A DNA stretch of 64,000 nt from Marinifilum flexuosum (GTDB taxonomy: Bacteria; Bacteroidota; Bacteroidia; Bacteroidales; Marinifilaceae), in assembly GCF_003610555.1 (NCBI RefSeq), contig NZ_RAPQ01000010.1:620001-684000 (forward strand), given 5' to 3'. The notes under the pieces were generated by a model, which was given only the letters and a program-made list of their open reading frames with translations, was not told the DNA's origin and ran no database searches. A program made the position numbers and the translations under genes. This document shows positions 27,993 to 37,460 of this stretch, in pieces. Every line of letters starts with the position of its first letter. The first letter of the stretch is position 1.

Positions 27993-30900
27993 TTAGAAAG
28001 CTAAGTTAACAGAAAAACTATAAGTTCTGGACATTGGAAGTGAAATTCCTCCTGATTGAAAAAACTCAGGATCAACTCCATTTAACTTTTTATCCGAATA
28101 AAGCAAGGCAATATTATAGGCCTGAAATTTTAAACTTGCCGAACTCAAATTCATTGAATTTAACCAAGTTTGAGGCAATTGGTATACTACGCCAATATTT
28201 TTAAGTCTTACAAAACTTCCATCTGCAACACGAGCAGTACTTTTATTATAAAGTTGATATGGATTTAATCCATTATCATTTAATTCTTCAGATTTCCATC
28301 TTGTTAATATTACCGGAATATTAGTTCTATTCTCATCACCGGCTTTTTTCCAACGATTCTTAAGCCTTCCTGGTAGGCTTGAATAATCATCATATCTGTC
28401 ACTGAATGCATCTTCAAGCCTGATTTTATTTCCAAATCGATAATTTAAGCCAATTGAAAATGTCCAATTTTTGTAATGAAAAATGTTCTCCAAACCTCCA
28501 AAACCTTTAGGTGTCGTTGGTCCTTCATATTTCAGATATTTTAAAATATCTATTCTCTTCTGTAAATTAAGCTTTTGAATATTTTTACCATTGGGCCCAA
28601 AAAACTGAGGAACTCCATTGTCATCTAATCCTGCAAATGGGATAGAAAATAAACTATTGGAAGAATAACCTTCAAAATTTGTTCCCAGCGATTGAATGGC
28701 ATCAGCAATTCTAGGTTCATCATAGTATTTGGTAATTTTATCCTTGGCATAACTAAAAGTAAAACGTGTATCCCAATTGAAGTTTTTAGTTTTAACATTT
28801 TGAGAGCTAAGTGTAAATTCAATTCCATTAATTCTCATTTCGCCAACATTACCATACTTCTTTCTTATTCCTCCAACACCAGTTGTTGTCACAAAACCAA
28901 GTAAATCTTTAGATCTTCTTCTGAAATACTCGATATCAGTATAAAATCTTCCATTTAATACTTCTAACTCAATACCTAAATTAAATTCATATAGTTTTTC
29001 CCAGGTAAGGTTTTTATTGGCCAGCTCATCTATATATAACACACCTTCTCCATCCTCATCATTCGGTCTCAATGGTTCTCCTGCTTTTAAAATTAGAGAG
29101 GGACTCGCTCCAATTCCATTATCTCCAGACAATCCATATGTTGCCTTTAACTTTAAGCGATCTACAAAACCAATTGACTTCATAAAATTCTCACCATGAA
29201 CATTCCAAGCCCCACTAACATTCCATGTAGGCAGATACCTTGAATCACTATTTTTCCCTTGTCGATTATCTCCATCGAACCTAAAAGTAGAGTTCAAAAT
29301 GTATTTCCCTTTGAAAGAATATGCTCCAGTTAAAAATACTCCTGCAAACCTGTACTTTTCTTTCCTTCTGTAATAATCTGTTTGATCACGAAATTTTAGA
29401 TATTTTACAACCATTGGATCGGTAATACTAATCCCTCCCTTATCGTATAAATACCCCCAAATCTCATGGTGGGTTTCCTTTCTATTTGTATATCTTATTT
29501 CTTGTCCAAACAACAAGTTAACAATATGATCCTGGTCTGATTTTAAATTCCAATCCACTATATTTCTGATAAAATAACCTGTTAATGAATTTTTAGTGGT
29601 GTTATAAAACCCTCCCTGCTTTAAAACCGAATACGGCTCTTTTTCCGGATGATCAGGATCATCAAAAAGAAAACTATTTCTATTTACAAACAAGGGAGCA
29701 TCAGCTCTATATGCTTCAGCATGATTTGATGTTTCATGAATCTTTTGCTCACGTAAGGTATTTACCCAGCGCCCTTGAAAAGTAGATCTAAATCTCAATT
29801 TAGAAGTAATTGCAAACTGCACCTCGCCCTGAAATAAAATATCATCCACATCTACATTCACATAATTGTGATCCAACTCATACAAAATATTGAAAGGGGC
29901 ATAATTCCTTCTAAAATACTCTAAATTACCATTCTCATTATAAGGCCTAATACTTCTACTGGTATATAGTGCATAGTTATAGGGGTTTACATCAAAATTA
30001 CGCTCATAAAGTCCATCAATTGGTTCAAATTTTCTATCCTGAGATCCTGGCAATTTTTGATCTCTAATATTCCCTGATACTTTAAATCCCAATTTCAGTC
30101 GCTTCGAAACATCAAAATCTCCTTTTACCAATGTAGTATAGTTCTTAACCTCATCAGCTAAAGTTTGTCCTTCATCATTATAATATCCGATAGAGGTATA
30201 AAACCTTGATTTATCTGATCCTCCAGAAATACTAAATGAATGTTGTTGCGATAAGGAATTTCGAAACAAAACATCAAACCAATCGGTATTTGAATTGGCA
30301 TACTTTGATAAAAACTGATAATTCAACCCCCCATCGGGTCCCCAGCTTACATTATTGTTAGCAATCTCATAAAACATTTTACTCATGGCTCCATGATTTG
30401 CTGCTGATGAAGCTTTGGCAATATCAATCCAACCTTTATCATACAACTCTTCATAAACTTCCATTTCCTCATCAGAAGATAATATATCGAATTGTGAATA
30501 ATTAGGCTTTTGTCTTATAATAGCACTTCCTGAATATGTAACTTTTAATTTTCCTGTTTTTCCTTTTTTGGTAGTGATTACAATTACTCCATTCATTGCT
30601 TTTGCACCATACAATGCTGTAGCCGAAGCATCTTTCAATATCTGAAATGATTCAATATCATCAGGATTTAAACCTACAACACCTGAACTCAAAACCGTAG
30701 AAAGATTACCTGAAGTTAAGTCATTATTGGTCAACTCTATAATATCTTCCTGAACTACACCATCAACAACCCAAAGAGGCTTGTTACTACCATTAATGGA
30801 GGCTTTTCCTCTAATTCGAACAATAGGAGATATCCCAAAGGTTCCAGAAATATTATCTACTTGCACTCCAGATATATGCCCCTGCAGAGATCGGCTAACA

Positions 30901-31622
30901 TCTGAAATTCCATTTAAAGCAATATCAATTTGATTTAATTTATTGGCAGATCCGGTAAATAAATTTCTGTCAATTTTCTGAAAACCTGTAGTAACCAACA
31001 CTTCTCTAAGTCTTTCATCAGACGGAAACAACTCAACATTGATTTTTTCCAATTCACCAACACTTACCTCCTTGGTTTTCATCCCAATAAACGAAAATAC
31101 CAATATTATATTAGGATCATTAGCTATAATAAGAGAGTAATTACCATTAATATCAGTCGATGTACCAAAATAAGTTCCTTTTATCAGAACAGATACTCCT
31201 GGTAACATCGTTCCCTTATTATCGGTAACATACCCATAAAGGTTTTTTACTTTTTTAATCGTTTTATGAAGTTCAGAATCCGCACCATTTACATTGGGAT
31301 CAGGCTTAATTATAATTACCTTATCGCGTATTTCATATGCCAACCCAGATCCGATTAGACATTCTTGTAGAATTTCCCTTACACTTTTAGGAATGCCAGT
31401 AAGATTAATATTGCGAACTTTCTTAATATCATCAACATTATACAAAAATGTATAATTTGTTTTTTCTTTGATCTCAGACATTACTTCAATCAAACTTACA
31501 CCTTTCATTCGCAACTCTAACCTTTCCTCTTGTGGAAATGCTTTAGATTTTAGTCCAAAACACACAAATAGAAAGAAGAAAAACAGGAGTCTTATTGCAA
31601 AAAACTCTTTTCTTTTCTGCAT
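27993..31622 (-). CDS. SusC/RagA-family TonB-dependent outer-membrane transporter with STN domain
   Basis: The 1209-residue protein has a signal peptide ending near SKAFPQ, an STN (secretin/TonB N-terminal) domain at about residues 35-105, a carboxypeptidase-D-like plug extension (VYGYVTDNKGTMLPGVSVLIKG; about 125-205), a plug with the DASATALYGAKAMNGVIVITTKKG motif and a large beta barrel ending in aromatic SFSVNLAF. The STN domain is what signals to a FecR anti-sigma factor, which is encoded just upstream. It imports a ligand captured with SusD; the ligand is unknown. Confidence 0.95.
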   Translation of the reverse strand: MQKRKEFFAIRLLFFFFLFVCFGLKSKAFPQEERLELRMKGVSLIEVMSEIKEKTNYTFLYNVDDIKKVRNINLTGIPKSVREILQECLIGSGLAYEIRDKVIIIKPDPNVNGADSELHKTIKKVKNLYGYVTDNKGTMLPGVSVLIKGTYFGTSTDINGNYSLIIANDPNIILVFSFIGMKTKEVSVGELEKINVELFPSDERLREVLVTTGFQKIDRNLFTGSANKLNQIDIALNGISDVSRSLQGHISGVQVDNISGTFGISPIVRIRGKASINGSNKPLWVVDGVVQEDIIELTNNDLTSGNLSTVLSSGVVGLNPDDIESFQILKDASATALYGAKAMNGVIVITTKKGKTGKLKVTYSGSAIIRQKPNYSQFDILSSDEEMEVYEELYDKGWIDIAKASSAANHGAMSKMFYEIANNNVSWGPDGGLNYQFLSKYANSNTDWFDVLFRNSLSQQHSFSISGGSDKSRFYTSIGYYNDEGQTLADEVKNYTTLVKGDFDVSKRLKLGFKVSGNIRDQKLPGSQDRKFEPIDGLYERNFDVNPYNYALYTSRSIRPYNENGNLEYFRRNYAPFNILYELDHNYVNVDVDDILFQGEVQFAITSKLRFRSTFQGRWVNTLREQKIHETSNHAEAYRADAPLFVNRNSFLFDDPDHPEKEPYSVLKQGGFYNTTKNSLTGYFIRNIVDWNLKSDQDHIVNLLFGQEIRYTNRKETHHEIWGYLYDKGGISITDPMVVKYLKFRDQTDYYRRKEKYRFAGVFLTGAYSFKGKYILNSTFRFDGDNRQGKNSDSRYLPTWNVSGAWNVHGENFMKSIGFVDRLKLKATYGLSGDNGIGASPSLILKAGEPLRPNDEDGEGVLYIDELANKNLTWEKLYEFNLGIELEVLNGRFYTDIEYFRRRSKDLLGFVTTTGVGGIRKKYGNVGEMRINGIEFTLSSQNVKTKNFNWDTRFTFSYAKDKITKYYDEPRIADAIQSLGTNFEGYSSNSLFSIPFAGLDDNGVPQFFGPNGKNIQKLNLQKRIDILKYLKYEGPTTPKGFGGLENIFHYKNWTFSIGLNYRFGNKIRLEDAFSDRYDDYSSLPGRLKNRWKKAGDENRTNIPVILTRWKSEELNDNGLNPYQLYNKSTARVADGSFVRLKNIGVVYQLPQTWLNSMNLSSASLKFQAYNIALLYSDKKLNGVDPEFFQSGGISLPMSRTYSFSVNLAF

Positions 31623-31710
31623 AAACCTCTAATTCCGATTTTTTTTAATATTTTTGAGTTGTGATTTGGTTAGTATTACACTTCTAGCGATAGTGGTGTT
31701 TATTGGCTTT

Positions 31711-31740
31711 AACCGAGATTTGTAGCAGCAAATCTCGGTT
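31711..31740. terminator. Perfect 12-bp hairpin between fecR and susC
   Basis: AACCGAGATTTG (31711-31722) and CAAATCTCGGTT (31729-31740) form a perfect 12-bp stem with a 6-base loop, four bases after the FecR stop. The T run is on the plus-strand side (31741-31746). On the minus transcript the hairpin is preceded by A and lacks a U tract, so for this operon it is more likely a processing or stability hairpin than a strong terminator. Confidence 0.6.
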
Positions 31741-31744
31741 TTTT

Positions 31745-32911
31745 TTACACTTCTTCAACCCAAAGGGCTCTATCCTTAATTGTGAACTTCACTTTTTGTG
31801 TAACCTCAATTAACTCTAATATTTGATCGATATTATCGTATCTTGTCAGATCTCCCGAAAATCTTAATTCTTTAACAGATTCGTTTAAAAAGGACACCTC
31901 TACATTGTACCACCTTGAAAGTCTAATCATTATATCTTCCAAACTTTCATTTTCAAAAACAAACCTACCATCTTTCCAAGCAGTATAAATTTCAGTATCA
32001 ACTACCTGCTTTAATGTTTTCCCATTCGATTTATTAAAGCGATATTGTTCGTTTGGCAACAATTTCACCTTGTTTCCAAATAAAGTATCACTAACTTCAA
32101 CTTTACCTTCAACTAAAGTGGTTACAATTTCATTTAAATCTAAATAGGCGTTAACATTAAATGATGTACCAAGTACTTTAACCTGTGCTTTATTAGCGTT
32201 GACGACAAATGGATGAACAGAATCCTTAGCAACTTCAAAGAAGGCTTCCCCTTTAAGCTCAACTTTTCTTATCCCCGATCCAAATTCTGATGGAAACCGT
32301 AGTTTCGAATTGGAATTAAGCCATATTCTGGTTCCATCCATTAGTGTCAACTTATATTCCCCCCCTTTGGGAATAATAATTGTATTATAGGTTAATTGTG
32401 ATTTGGTAATATTTGATTTTTTCTGATAAATTAATTCCTGAGTTTTATTTGAAATAAATACATCACCTTCTTTAATTATAACTTCTTCATCCAGCTGATA
32501 TCTTTCACCATCACTAGTTATCAATATAGCTTGTTGTTTTCCCGGGTTTATAACACTTGAAACGTTATTATCCAATAAATTTGAAAAGAAGAGAGTAGAA
32601 CCTATTGTAAGAATAAGTACTGCAGCAATTTTTAGAAAGTTCATATTTAACTTTCTAACTTTTCCTTTTTTAATTTTAGCCTGAATTTTATCCCAATTTG
32701 CTTTTTTATTGGATTTCTCCAATTTTGATTCTCTTTCCAAATATTGCTTTTCGGGATTCATTGAAAGCTTTTGGAATAGAATCGAATTTTCTTCATTAGC
32801 TTGCTTCCATTCCTCCAGGTACTGACATTCCTCATCAGTTAATCGATCCTCCAACCGTTTAACGATTAAATCAGCAATTTTAAATCCTGAATTTAAATCC
32901 TTCATCTTCAT
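31745..32911 (-). CDS. FecR-family anti-sigma factor
   Basis: The protein has a cytoplasmic sigma-binding N-terminus (ADLIVKRLEDRLTDEECQYLEEW), one membrane helix (FLKIAAVLILTIGSTLFFSNLL), a periplasmic FecR domain (PKGGEYKLTLMDGTRIWLNSNSKLRFP region) and a C-terminal STN-interacting domain with LEDIMIRLSRWYNVEV. It senses SusC and controls the sigma factor. The frame is open to 32980, but the added 23 residues overlap the terminator of the sigma gene. ATG at 32911 (or 32905) fits the family start, giving 388 residues. Confidence 0.9.
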   Translation of the reverse strand: MKMKDLNSGFKIADLIVKRLEDRLTDEECQYLEEWKQANEENSILFQKLSMNPEKQYLERESKLEKSNKKANWDKIQAKIKKGKVRKLNMNFLKIAAVLILTIGSTLFFSNLLDNNVSSVINPGKQQAILITSDGERYQLDEEVIIKEGDVFISNKTQELIYQKKSNITKSQLTYNTIIIPKGGEYKLTLMDGTRIWLNSNSKLRFPSEFGSGIRKVELKGEAFFEVAKDSVHPFVVNANKAQVKVLGTSFNVNAYLDLNEIVTTLVEGKVEVSDTLFGNKVKLLPNEQYRFNKSNGKTLKQVVDTEIYTAWKDGRFVFENESLEDIMIRLSRWYNVEVSFLNESVKELRFSGDLTRYDNIDQILELIEVTQKVKFTIKDRALWVEEV

Positions 32912-32944
32912 TTTTGCATTTACATGTACTATAACAGTTTCTCT

Positions 32945-32981
32945 CAAAAAAAGGGTGACAAACATTTTAAATTTTGTCACC
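32945..32981 (-). terminator. Intrinsic terminator between the ECF sigma gene and fecR
   Basis: On the minus strand GGTGACAAA (32981-32973) pairs with TTTGTCACC (32962-32954) around a 10-base loop and is followed by CTTTTTTTG (U run 32952-32946). It begins 22 bases after the sigma stop codon. This is a full intrinsic terminator placed inside a locus that is usually read as one unit. Confidence 0.82.
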
Positions 32982-33002
32982 GTCGTAATTACTAGATATA
33001 TT

Positions 33003-33557
33003 TTACAAAAACATCAGTATCGTAAATAAATCTTTTAAATTTTCTTTCAAAAACTTACTAGCTCTTTGTTTTTGAGTTTTCACCGTATTTATAGAAATAT
33101 TCAGGTCTTCTGCAATTTCTGCATTTTTAAGCCCTTTTAAACCCAATAAGTAAATAGCTCTCGCCGATTCTGGAAGTTTTCCAACTGTATCTGCAATGAT
33201 TCTTTTCACTTCCTCTTCAATAACATTGTTTAAAAAATAATCCTCACTCAAAACATCAGTCTTCGTCTGAGCTTCATAATTTCTTTCAACTTTCTGGTGA
33301 TCTAGATAGTTTAAACAAGAATTACGAACTGTTTTATATAAAAAGGCTTTGAGTGGTGCTTCATGATAAAAGGAAGATTTTTTTTCCCATACCTTTATAA
33401 AACTCTCTTGGACTAAATCTTCAACAACATCGCTATTGGTCACATATTTCTGACCAAATAAAAATAATGCCTCATAATATTTATCGTACAAATTCTTAAA
33501 AGCAGATTGGCTTCCACTCCTGAATTTTTCGATGGATATGTTGGCAGTTGTTGGCAT
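33003..33557 (-). CDS. ECF RNA polymerase sigma factor
   Basis: The 184-residue protein has sigma region 2 (FKNLYDKYYEALFLFGQKYV...VQESFIKVWEK) and region 4 with a helix-turn-helix (LKGLKNAEIAEDLNISINTVKTQ). It is of the Bacteroidota RpoE/FecI-like group that drives SusCD operons. The anti-sigma fecR, susC and susD lie downstream on the same strand. A terminator directly after this gene separates it from fecR. Confidence 0.93.
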   Translation of the reverse strand: MPTTANISIEKFRSGSQSAFKNLYDKYYEALFLFGQKYVTNSDVVEDLVQESFIKVWEKKSSFYHEAPLKAFLYKTVRNSCLNYLDHQKVERNYEAQTKTDVLSEDYFLNNVIEEEVKRIIADTVGKLPESARAIYLLGLKGLKNAEIAEDLNISINTVKTQKQRASKFLKENLKDLFTILMFL

Positions 33558-33662
33558 AGGTTCTTTTTACAAATGGACAGACAATATTATAAAATAATTT
33601 CAGATTTCAATAATTGTATATTTTAGATTAGATAAATCAATTAAATAGCATGTTATACAATG

Positions 33663-33693
33663 AAAAAAGGGTGTCTAAAACAGACACCCTTTT
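33663..33693. terminator. Bidirectional intrinsic terminator after the C1 peptidase
   Basis: AAAAGGGTGTCT (33665-33676) and AGACACCCTTTT (33682-33693) form a perfect 12-bp stem with a 5-base loop. On the minus strand it is followed by a run of six U (33668-33663, shared with the stem). It ends transcription of the peptidase gene at 33710. Confidence 0.82.
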
Positions 33694-33709
33694 AACGATA
33701 AGACATCTT

Positions 33710-34882
33710 TTATAAGTTTAATTTTTTCTTTAAATGCTTTGGTAAAGCATCTTTATGTACCATAATAGCAACTGTTTTCAATTTAACGTATGCTTCACTC
33801 ATGTTCAAATATCCGCCAAATTTATTACTATCATCGGCCCAAGAATTTTTTGTCTTATAATAAAGCGTTCCATTTTGATCCTTTACAATACCCGTTAAAT
33901 GCATCAAATGATCATCAGTTGTCTGGAAATTATCAAAAGTTTTCTGGCGCAACCCTTGCGTTACTTTAGGCTCATTGGTGTTTCCTTTAGGCTTTTCAGT
34001 ATTATTCTCAACTCCATCTTCCCATTTTGCTATTTCAGAATTACTCATATCAGTTTCTTTAACAGCAGGCAAAACAGCATATCCTTTTCTATGTGAAAAT
34101 CCTTTTTCACTCACATCACCATCCCAACAAACAGAATATCCATTCTCTAAGGCGTGATTCATAACCTCCATCAATTCACCGATTGGCAGATTATAATATA
34201 AATCATCTGACCAATTGTCTGGAATTTCAAGATTAATTTTTGAATAAAAAGGATGGTGATTGTAAGATGTAAGCTCTACATAATCCGAAGAGTTAAATCC
34301 AACTTCTTTGGCAAATTCTTGCGGAGTATACTCTTTTCCGTTGTACTCGAAAGACTCCGGTAGTTTTCCCATATAAGTATCCAAAACCCCATTTACCGTT
34401 GCAAACCAAACCGGTGTTATTTTTTTATTAGGGTTCTTTACAATTTCATCCAACATTGCCTTTGTAGATTTTACCATTTCTCTATGAATGTGAAAATCTC
34501 CCTCATATTGATTGCCTGAATAGATTGTTTCCGGTACAAATCCATGAGTTTTTACAACATTAATTACATCATGAGCTTGTCCACCCTCACTAAAGTTACC
34601 TTTTCCATGCAATCTAAAATATCGTTTTGCTTTTTTTGAATAAGCTTCACGTACAATATACATTTCAGATAAATCCATTTCGGGAGCTCCCATTCTTAAC
34701 AATTCCGTTTCAATAAACGAAGTAGTTGCAAAGCTCCAACAAGTACCAGTACTTTGTTGGTTTTTAACTGGTGTCGTTTTTACTTCTGCAACAGTAGTAA
34801 ATTTCTTTTCATCTTGTTGCTCCTGTGCATTTGTCACATGCAAACCACTAACCAACAATAGTGTAAGAAGTAATTTATTCAT
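33710..34882 (-). CDS. Secreted papain-fold (C1/bleomycin-hydrolase-like) cysteine peptidase
   Basis: The 390-residue protein has a signal peptide (cleavage near VTNA/QEQQ) and the PepC/bleomycin-hydrolase-like pattern. The oxyanion Gln and nucleophile Cys48 are in NQQSTGTCWSFA, the catalytic His325 is in DDHLMHLTG and Asn346 is in YKTKNSWAD. It should act in the periplasm or outside, most likely as an aminopeptidase. It ends at a strong bidirectional terminator, and the ECF sigma/SusCD cluster follows in the same direction. Confidence 0.9.
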   Translation of the reverse strand: MNKLLLTLLLVSGLHVTNAQEQQDEKKFTTVAEVKTTPVKNQQSTGTCWSFATTSFIETELLRMGAPEMDLSEMYIVREAYSKKAKRYFRLHGKGNFSEGGQAHDVINVVKTHGFVPETIYSGNQYEGDFHIHREMVKSTKAMLDEIVKNPNKKITPVWFATVNGVLDTYMGKLPESFEYNGKEYTPQEFAKEVGFNSSDYVELTSYNHHPFYSKINLEIPDNWSDDLYYNLPIGELMEVMNHALENGYSVCWDGDVSEKGFSHRKGYAVLPAVKETDMSNSEIAKWEDGVENNTEKPKGNTNEPKVTQGLRQKTFDNFQTTDDHLMHLTGIVKDQNGTLYYKTKNSWADDSNKFGGYLNMSEAYVKLKTVAIMVHKDALPKHLKKKLNL

Positions 34883-34912
34883 TTGTTTGTGTTTAAGTTT
34901 AAAGGTGTATTT

Positions 34913-35266
34913 TTACAAATTCTCTAATTCTGACTGTTTCTTTTTTGGCATTTTTTCAACAACCAACTTATACGATTTATCAATCCATTCTTTTAATAAA
35001 TCATCGCATACACTTCCATCAATCCTAACAGTATTCCAATACCTCTTATTCATATGGTAGCCTGGTAAAACTGCAGCATATCTTTCTCTTAATTCAATTG
35101 CCAGATCTTCTTCACACTTTACATTCATGCTCAGTTCATTATTGATATTCGTAAGCAAGAACATCTTATCTAAAACCTTAAATACCAAAGTTTCTTCATC
35201 AAAAGGGAAACTCTCAGTAACTGCTTTTTTCGACAGACAATACAGTCTTAGTTCTTCAATATTCAT
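34913..35266 (-). CDS. MmcQ/YjbR-family protein
   Basis: The 117-residue protein has the YjbR fold pattern: MNIEELRLYCLSKKAVTESFPFDEETLVFKV, then LSMNVKCEEDLAIELRERY and PGYHMNKRYWNTV. Members resemble double-wing DNA-binding proteins, but their function is not established. It lies 30 bases upstream of the peptidase gene and may be co-transcribed with it. Confidence 0.85.
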   Translation of the reverse strand: MNIEELRLYCLSKKAVTESFPFDEETLVFKVLDKMFLLTNINNELSMNVKCEEDLAIELRERYAAVLPGYHMNKRYWNTVRIDGSVCDDLLKEWIDKSYKLVVEKMPKKKQSELENL

Positions 35267-35698
35267 GATTTAATCGTTTATTAAAATCTTAGCAAATGAA
35301 GATTCAAATATAAAGAGTTTTAAAGATATCTTTGATTGTAAGTAAAAATTATAATGGCAAAATTCATTCTATTTATTAGTGAGTTACTTTCCAAAACGGA
35401 AAATATCTATTCCAATTCCTTCAATTTTGACAAAACATTAACATTTAGATACAAAGAAATGATATTTGTTTATCAACATAAAACAAAGCTCCACTCAAAC
35501 TCTTTTTTTATTTACATTATGATTCATTAACTCTTATTTAAGAATTCATATACCAAAGCACAAAACCTCCCAATTTACTGAGTTTTACCACATACCACTA
35601 CAATTACGAATAAGAGCTCTGAAAATGATTTTTTTTTAACTAGTCTTGATTTCGTATATTTATAGCACCAAAAACGCTTTTAAAAAGTAGATTTAGTT
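35267..35698. other. Intergenic region between divergent yjbR-like and response-regulator genes
   Basis: This 432-base gap is AT-rich and has no supported gene. It should hold two divergent promoters. TATATTTA at about 35655-35662 resembles a -7 element for the response regulator, but no -33 element is at the right distance. I see no hairpin or repeat of note. Confidence 0.4.
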
Positions 35699-36100
35699 AT
35701 GAATCAAGTTAGCTATACTCAAAAATATAACTGGAAGGACAAACGAATCCTCATTGTTGAAGACGAGGAAATTAATAACATGTTCTTTGATGCTGCATTA
35801 AGCAGAACCGAGTCTGAATTGCTTTGGGCCAAAAATGGCAAAGAGGCTGTGGATATTGTAGATGTTACCGAGGATGTTGATGTGATATTAATGGATATTC
35901 GCTTACCAATAATGGATGGTTGTGAAGCAACCAGAAGAATTAAAAAACGTCATAGCGAAATTCCTATTATTGCTCAAACTGCTTATGCATTGGAAGGTGA
36001 TCGTGAACGAATTTTAGATGCAGGATGTGACGATTATCTTGCTAAACCAATTCGTTTTGAAGAGTTACTAGCTACAATCGATAAATATCTTGCCGACTAA
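35699..36100 (+). CDS. Stand-alone response regulator receiver protein
   Basis: The 133-residue protein is one CheY-like receiver domain with no output domain. The acidic pair is in ILIVEDEE, the phosphoacceptor Asp in LMDIRLPIMDG, the switch Thr in IIAQTAYA and the Lys in YLAKPIR. The sequence resembles the receivers at the C-terminus of hybrid histidine kinases. No kinase gene is close, so its partner is unknown. Its stop codon overlaps the stop of the convergent yraN by four bases. Confidence 0.9.
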   Translation: MNQVSYTQKYNWKDKRILIVEDEEINNMFFDAALSRTESELLWAKNGKEAVDIVDVTEDVDVILMDIRLPIMDGCEATRRIKKRHSEIPIIAQTAYALEGDRERILDAGCDDYLAKPIRFEELLATIDKYLAD

Positions 36101-36462
36101 TCTACTGGCGCAATAAATGCATCTTCGATGTGTTCTATTACGTACTTCTCTCCTTTTTTAATTACGCTAACAACATCAAATCTGACTTCTTGTTTAATTT
36201 CTTTTAAATCTACATATGCCTGTGTAGCCTTTACCAGAAGTTTAATTTTGGATAAAGTTATTGCATCAGCCGGATGTTCAAAATAATCTGTTGATCGGGA
36301 TTTTACTTCAACAACAACCAAAAAGTCGTCTTTTAAGGCAACAACATCCAGCTCTTTTTTTTGATAAATCCAATTCCTATTCAAGATCTGGTAACCTAAT
36401 CCGATCAGGTGTTTTACAGCCAAATCTTCTCCTAATTTACCTAATTCGTTGTGCTTTGCCAT
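36097..36462 (-). CDS. yraN: YraN/UPF0102-family nuclease-fold protein
   Basis: The 121-residue protein has the restriction-endonuclease-like core of UPF0102: HNELGKLGEDLAVKHLIGLGYQILNRNW, ELDVVALKDDFLVVVEVKSRS and RFDVV. The E/D-ExK pattern suggests a nuclease site, but no function is settled for the family. The gene begins seven bases after ldcA and overlaps the convergent response regulator at its 3' end. Confidence 0.9.
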   Translation of the reverse strand: MAKHNELGKLGEDLAVKHLIGLGYQILNRNWIYQKKELDVVALKDDFLVVVEVKSRSTDYFEHPADAITLSKIKLLVKATQAYVDLKEIKQEVRFDVVSVIKKGEKYVIEHIEDAFIAPVD

Positions 36463-36469
36463 TATTGAA

Positions 36470-37378
36470 TTATCGTTTGTCCCAATTAAAACTAACCTCC
36501 TTCTCGTCTACCGACATTTTTACATACCTTCCCAAGGGCAGTGTCCAATTATCATTAATATGACCAGCTGGGAAATTATAAACAACCGGGTAAGTATAGC
36601 TTTCCACAGCTTCATTAATGATTTCATAAGCCGCTTTTCCAAATTTAGGATCTCCTTCTTTCATGCCACTAAAACCACCAACCACAAGAGCTTGAAGTTC
36701 AGATAATTTCCCTCCCATTCTTAAATTATACATCATTCTATCTAAATGATATAACTCCTCGCCAACATCCTCTATGAATAAAACTTTACCATGAGTTTCA
36801 AAATCCATATTAGTACCACGCAAGCTATACAAAATAGATAGATTACCTCCAATCAATTCACCTTCAGCAATCCCTAAACGATTCAATTCATGAGCTTGAA
36901 TCTTATAATCCACAAACCTTCCCATCATCGCACCAAACAATGTTTCAACCGATTTTCCTGTATGATCATCTGTAAAATTAATGGGCATTACTGAATGCAA
37001 ACTTTCAACTTCCAAAATATTATTAAGATAGCTATGAAATACTGTTATATCGCTATATCCAATAATCCATTTAGGCTTGCGAAGAAATAAATCAAAATCT
37101 ACATGTTCTAATATTCGCACACTGCCATATCCTCCTCTGGCACAAAGAATTGCTTTTATATCCGGATCATCCAGCATTTGCTGAAAATCTTTTAACCTAT
37201 TTAAATCCCTACCTGCGAATTGGTGATACTCATCAAATACATGCTTACCCAAAACCACCTTTAAGCCTAAACGTTCAAGCATGTCAACTGCAATTCCCAC
37301 TTTTTCCGGTTCTATCTTTCCTGCTGGTGAAATGATCCCAATTTTATCTCCTTTTTCTAAAGCAGTAGGCTGATACAT
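36470..37378 (-). CDS. ldcA: LD-carboxypeptidase (S66 family), peptidoglycan recycling
   Basis: The 302-residue protein has the S66 family pattern: GIISPAGK near the start, the nucleophile region CARGGYGSVRIL and WIIGYSDITVFH. The later EDVGEELYHLDRMM block includes a catalytic acid. It removes the terminal D-Ala from muropeptide tetrapeptides in the cytoplasm. It appears to form an operon with yraN. Confidence 0.9.
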   Translation of the reverse strand: MYQPTALEKGDKIGIISPAGKIEPEKVGIAVDMLERLGLKVVLGKHVFDEYHQFAGRDLNRLKDFQQMLDDPDIKAILCARGGYGSVRILEHVDFDLFLRKPKWIIGYSDITVFHSYLNNILEVESLHSVMPINFTDDHTGKSVETLFGAMMGRFVDYKIQAHELNRLGIAEGELIGGNLSILYSLRGTNMDFETHGKVLFIEDVGEELYHLDRMMYNLRMGGKLSELQALVVGGFSGMKEGDPKFGKAAYEIINEAVESYTYPVVYNFPAGHINDNWTLPLGRYVKMSVDEKEVSFNWDKR

Positions 37379-37460
37379 ATTTATTTAGTTTTTATTGTAA
37401 ACTGTGTTCAAATTAAGAATAAAATACAAAGCAAGAACAATATTTTTGATAATTCTATCT

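Noticed and set aside
31711-31746. Plus-strand terminator
   Set aside because: The T run is on the plus strand, but no plus-strand gene ends there. I keep it as a hairpin of the minus-strand operon.
32912-32980. Upstream extension of FecR
   Set aside because: The extra 23 codons overlap the terminator of the sigma gene and do not fit the family N-terminus.
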